DNA of 64,000 bases from positions 682,001 to 746,000 of the forward strand of contig NZ_CP094460.1 of assembly GCF_022809715.1 (NCBI RefSeq), written 5' to 3'. The notes beneath the pieces were generated by a model that worked only from the letters and a program-made list of their open reading frames with translations, did no database searches and was not told the DNA's origin. The position numbers were made by a program, and so were the translations under genes. Origin of the DNA: Burkholderia pyrrocinia (GTDB lineage Bacteria > Pseudomonadota > Gammaproteobacteria > Burkholderiales > Burkholderiaceae). Within the stretch, counting starts at the first letter, position 1. Each line of letters begins with the position of its first letter. Shown piece after piece: positions 62,906-64,000 of this stretch.

Positions 62906-63076
62906 TCAACAGCGGGCGGCGGGCGTGCGACGGCTGAATTTGTCCGTTGATATGGATCGGTGCGCCAAACAATCACGACACCGGATTCCACGAAAGCCGT
63001 GGCAACCGGAACGCTCCGCAAATTCCTCTTACGGTATCGGTGTTATCCAAGATGCTGCACGGCATCGCCGCAGGCA

Positions 63077-63090
63077 TTGAGCCAGGTCAA
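63077..63090. promoter_or_regulatory. FNR-like site TTGAGCCAGGTCAA
   Basis: A symmetric variant with one change in each half (TTGAG-N4-GTCAA). It shares a 14-mer (TGAGCCAGGTCAAC) with the site at 57528. It lies about 305 bp before the FNR-type regulator start. Confidence 0.45.
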
Positions 63091-63110
63091 CGGGTTCACC
63101 GCCGCGCCGC

Positions 63111-63128
63111 TGTAGGAAACGTCCTACA
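63111..63128. promoter_or_regulatory. Operator-like inverted repeat TGTAGGA-N4-TCCTACA
   Basis: Seven-base perfect arms surround AACG. Symmetry of this kind is typical of sites for response regulators or MerR/LuxR-type proteins. No regulator for it is encoded in the window. Confidence 0.45.
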
Positions 63129-63394
63129 ACCCTTCCGCATCACCTACCTCATCTTCAATGCCGGCTGATTTCCCTGGCGCTGCACGGCATCCATACTTCC
63201 CATCAAGAACAACAAACACACGTGCCTCCCGGCGCAAAGGCAGCATCACCGTCGAGACCGGTACATCGGTCTCCTGGCCCGTCCGGTGGGGTTCTCCCTT
63301 CACGAAGGCGGTAGACGCCAAGGCCGCCGGCAATACAGTCAGCGCGATCCTGCCCGACAGCAATTCGCCGCTGCCCCACGAATTGGAGCCGATC

Positions 63395-64000
63395 ATGGAG
63401 AGCCATGCCAATGTCTCGACGACCATGCCGTTGCATCCGTTACGCCCGTTCATCCCGCTGCGTCCCGTCGAGCCGGCGGACCAGCCGAAGCGCGCCACGT
63501 CCCGCTGCTCGACGTGCACGTTGCGTACCGTCTGCATGCCGCCCGATCTTTCGCCTGACGATTTCGCGCGTCTCGACGCAATGATCTGCACGACGCGTCA
63601 CGTCAGGCGCGGCGAAACGCTGTTTCGCGCGGGCGATGCGTTCAACAGCATCTATGCGGTGAGAACCGGTTCGTTCAAGACCACCATGATGCATCGCGAC
63701 GGCGACGAGCAGATCACCGGCTTCCCGATCGTCGGCGAATCGCTCGGGCTCGACGGCGTGCACACCGGGCACCACAACGGCGACGCGATCGCACTCGAGG
63801 ACAGCACGGTCTGCATCATTCCGTTCGGCCAGCTCGAGCAGATGTGCCGCGAAGTACGGTCGATGCAACATCACGTGTACCAGATGATGAGCGGCGAAAT
63901 CGTCCGCGAATCCGCGCTGATGCTGCTGCTCGGCACGATGACCGCCGAGCAGCGCGTGGCCGAATTCCTGCTGAACCTTTCCACGCGCTTCAAGGCACGC
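63395..64000 (+). CDS. FNR/ANR-type oxygen-responsive regulator (3' end outside window)
   Basis: CRP-family regulators of this kind bind a 4Fe-4S cluster and activate genes without oxygen. The visible 202 residues include the cysteine cluster CSTCTLRTVC (C-x2-C-x5-C) and a later cysteine (STVCIIPFGQLEQMC) for the fourth ligand, then the cyclic-nucleotide-like beta roll (GETLFRAGDAFNSIYAVRTG) and dimer helix. The start at 63395 (MESHANVSTT) has GGAG 7 bp upstream; 63425 is an alternative. The helix-turn-helix lies beyond the right edge. It probably controls the neighbouring FNR-like sites. Confidence 0.87.
   Translation, partial: MESHANVSTTMPLHPLRPFIPLRPVEPADQPKRATSRCSTCTLRTVCMPPDLSPDDFARLDAMICTTRHVRRGETLFRAGDAFNSIYAVRTGSFKTTMMHRDGDEQITGFPIVGESLGLDGVHTGHHNGDAIALEDSTVCIIPFGQLEQMCREVRSMQHHVYQMMSGEIVRESALMLLLGTMTAEQRVAEFLLNLSTRFKAR

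Larger units (their letters stand above)
62800..63394. promoter_or_regulatory. Divergent control region of the FNR-type regulator and the BON operon
   Basis: Nearly 600 bp without a credible gene separates the two divergent units. It contains two FNR-like sites (62892 and 63077) and a near-palindrome at 63111-63128. Reading frames on both strands here look non-coding. Confidence 0.55.

Overview
The window is high-GC (about two thirds G+C, strong G/C bias at third codon positions) and carries gene families and layouts typical of Burkholderia, most likely the Burkholderia cepacia complex. That assignment rests on recognised protein families and codon use, not on a database search.

Layout. (1) 1-7,200 is a patchwork of small accessory genes: a HipB-like repressor running off the left edge with a nested palindromic operator, a decayed LuxR-type fragment, a short cation-efflux protein, a DinB-like protein, a PhzF / LysE / VOC group read divergently from a MocR-type regulator with an 18-bp perfect palindrome between them, and a KfrA-like coiled-coil DNA-binding protein. 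(2) 7,200-15,400 is oxidative metabolism: a TetR repressor and an NADPH-dependent oxidoreductase that share a duplicated operator, a small monooxygenase, a three-gene periplasmic molybdenum hydroxylase (2Fe-2S subunit, molybdopterin subunit, tri-haem cytochrome c) and an aldehyde dehydrogenase. (3) 15,400-18,000 holds an unrecognised secreted protein, a 1.2-kb gene-poor stretch with a 93-bp imperfect direct repeat, and a small DUF4430 protein. (4) 18,000-48,600 is a complete type VI secretion system. The FHA protein TagH and a TPR lipoprotein read leftwards from a 0.6-kb AT-rich control region. Reading rightwards are tssJ-K-L-M, tagF, a PEGA-domain Ser/Thr kinase, tssA-B-C, hcp, tssE-F-G-H, vgrG, an unrecognised protein of adaptor-like position and a 1,517-aa Rhs effector. 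(5) 48,690-51,110 holds two head-to-tail copies of one ISNCY-type insertion sequence, the second truncated, exactly where an immunity gene for the Rhs toxin would be expected. (6) 51,200-64,000 looks like a low-oxygen and stress locus: a CBS-domain protein, a membrane partner, a BON remnant, a cell-envelope operon (polysaccharide deacetylase, DUF4015 glycosidase-like protein, beta-lactamase/NamZ fusion), a class II ribonucleotide reductase, a BON / zinc-ribbon / FtsH operon, and an FNR-type regulator cut by the right edge. FNR-like half-site pairs lie ahead of several of these genes.

How the parts fit. TssJLM form the membrane complex, TssKFGE the baseplate, and TssA caps the sheath-tube of TssBC and Hcp. 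ClpV (TssH) recycles the sheath. VgrG, with the PAAR-like N terminus of Rhs, forms the loaded tip. TagH, TagF and the kinase are the post-translational switch. The most noteworthy points are the Rhs toxin with no neighbouring immunity gene, the unassigned protein between vgrG and rhs, the deacetylase/glycosidase/NamZ operon, and the candidate FNR regulon at the right end.
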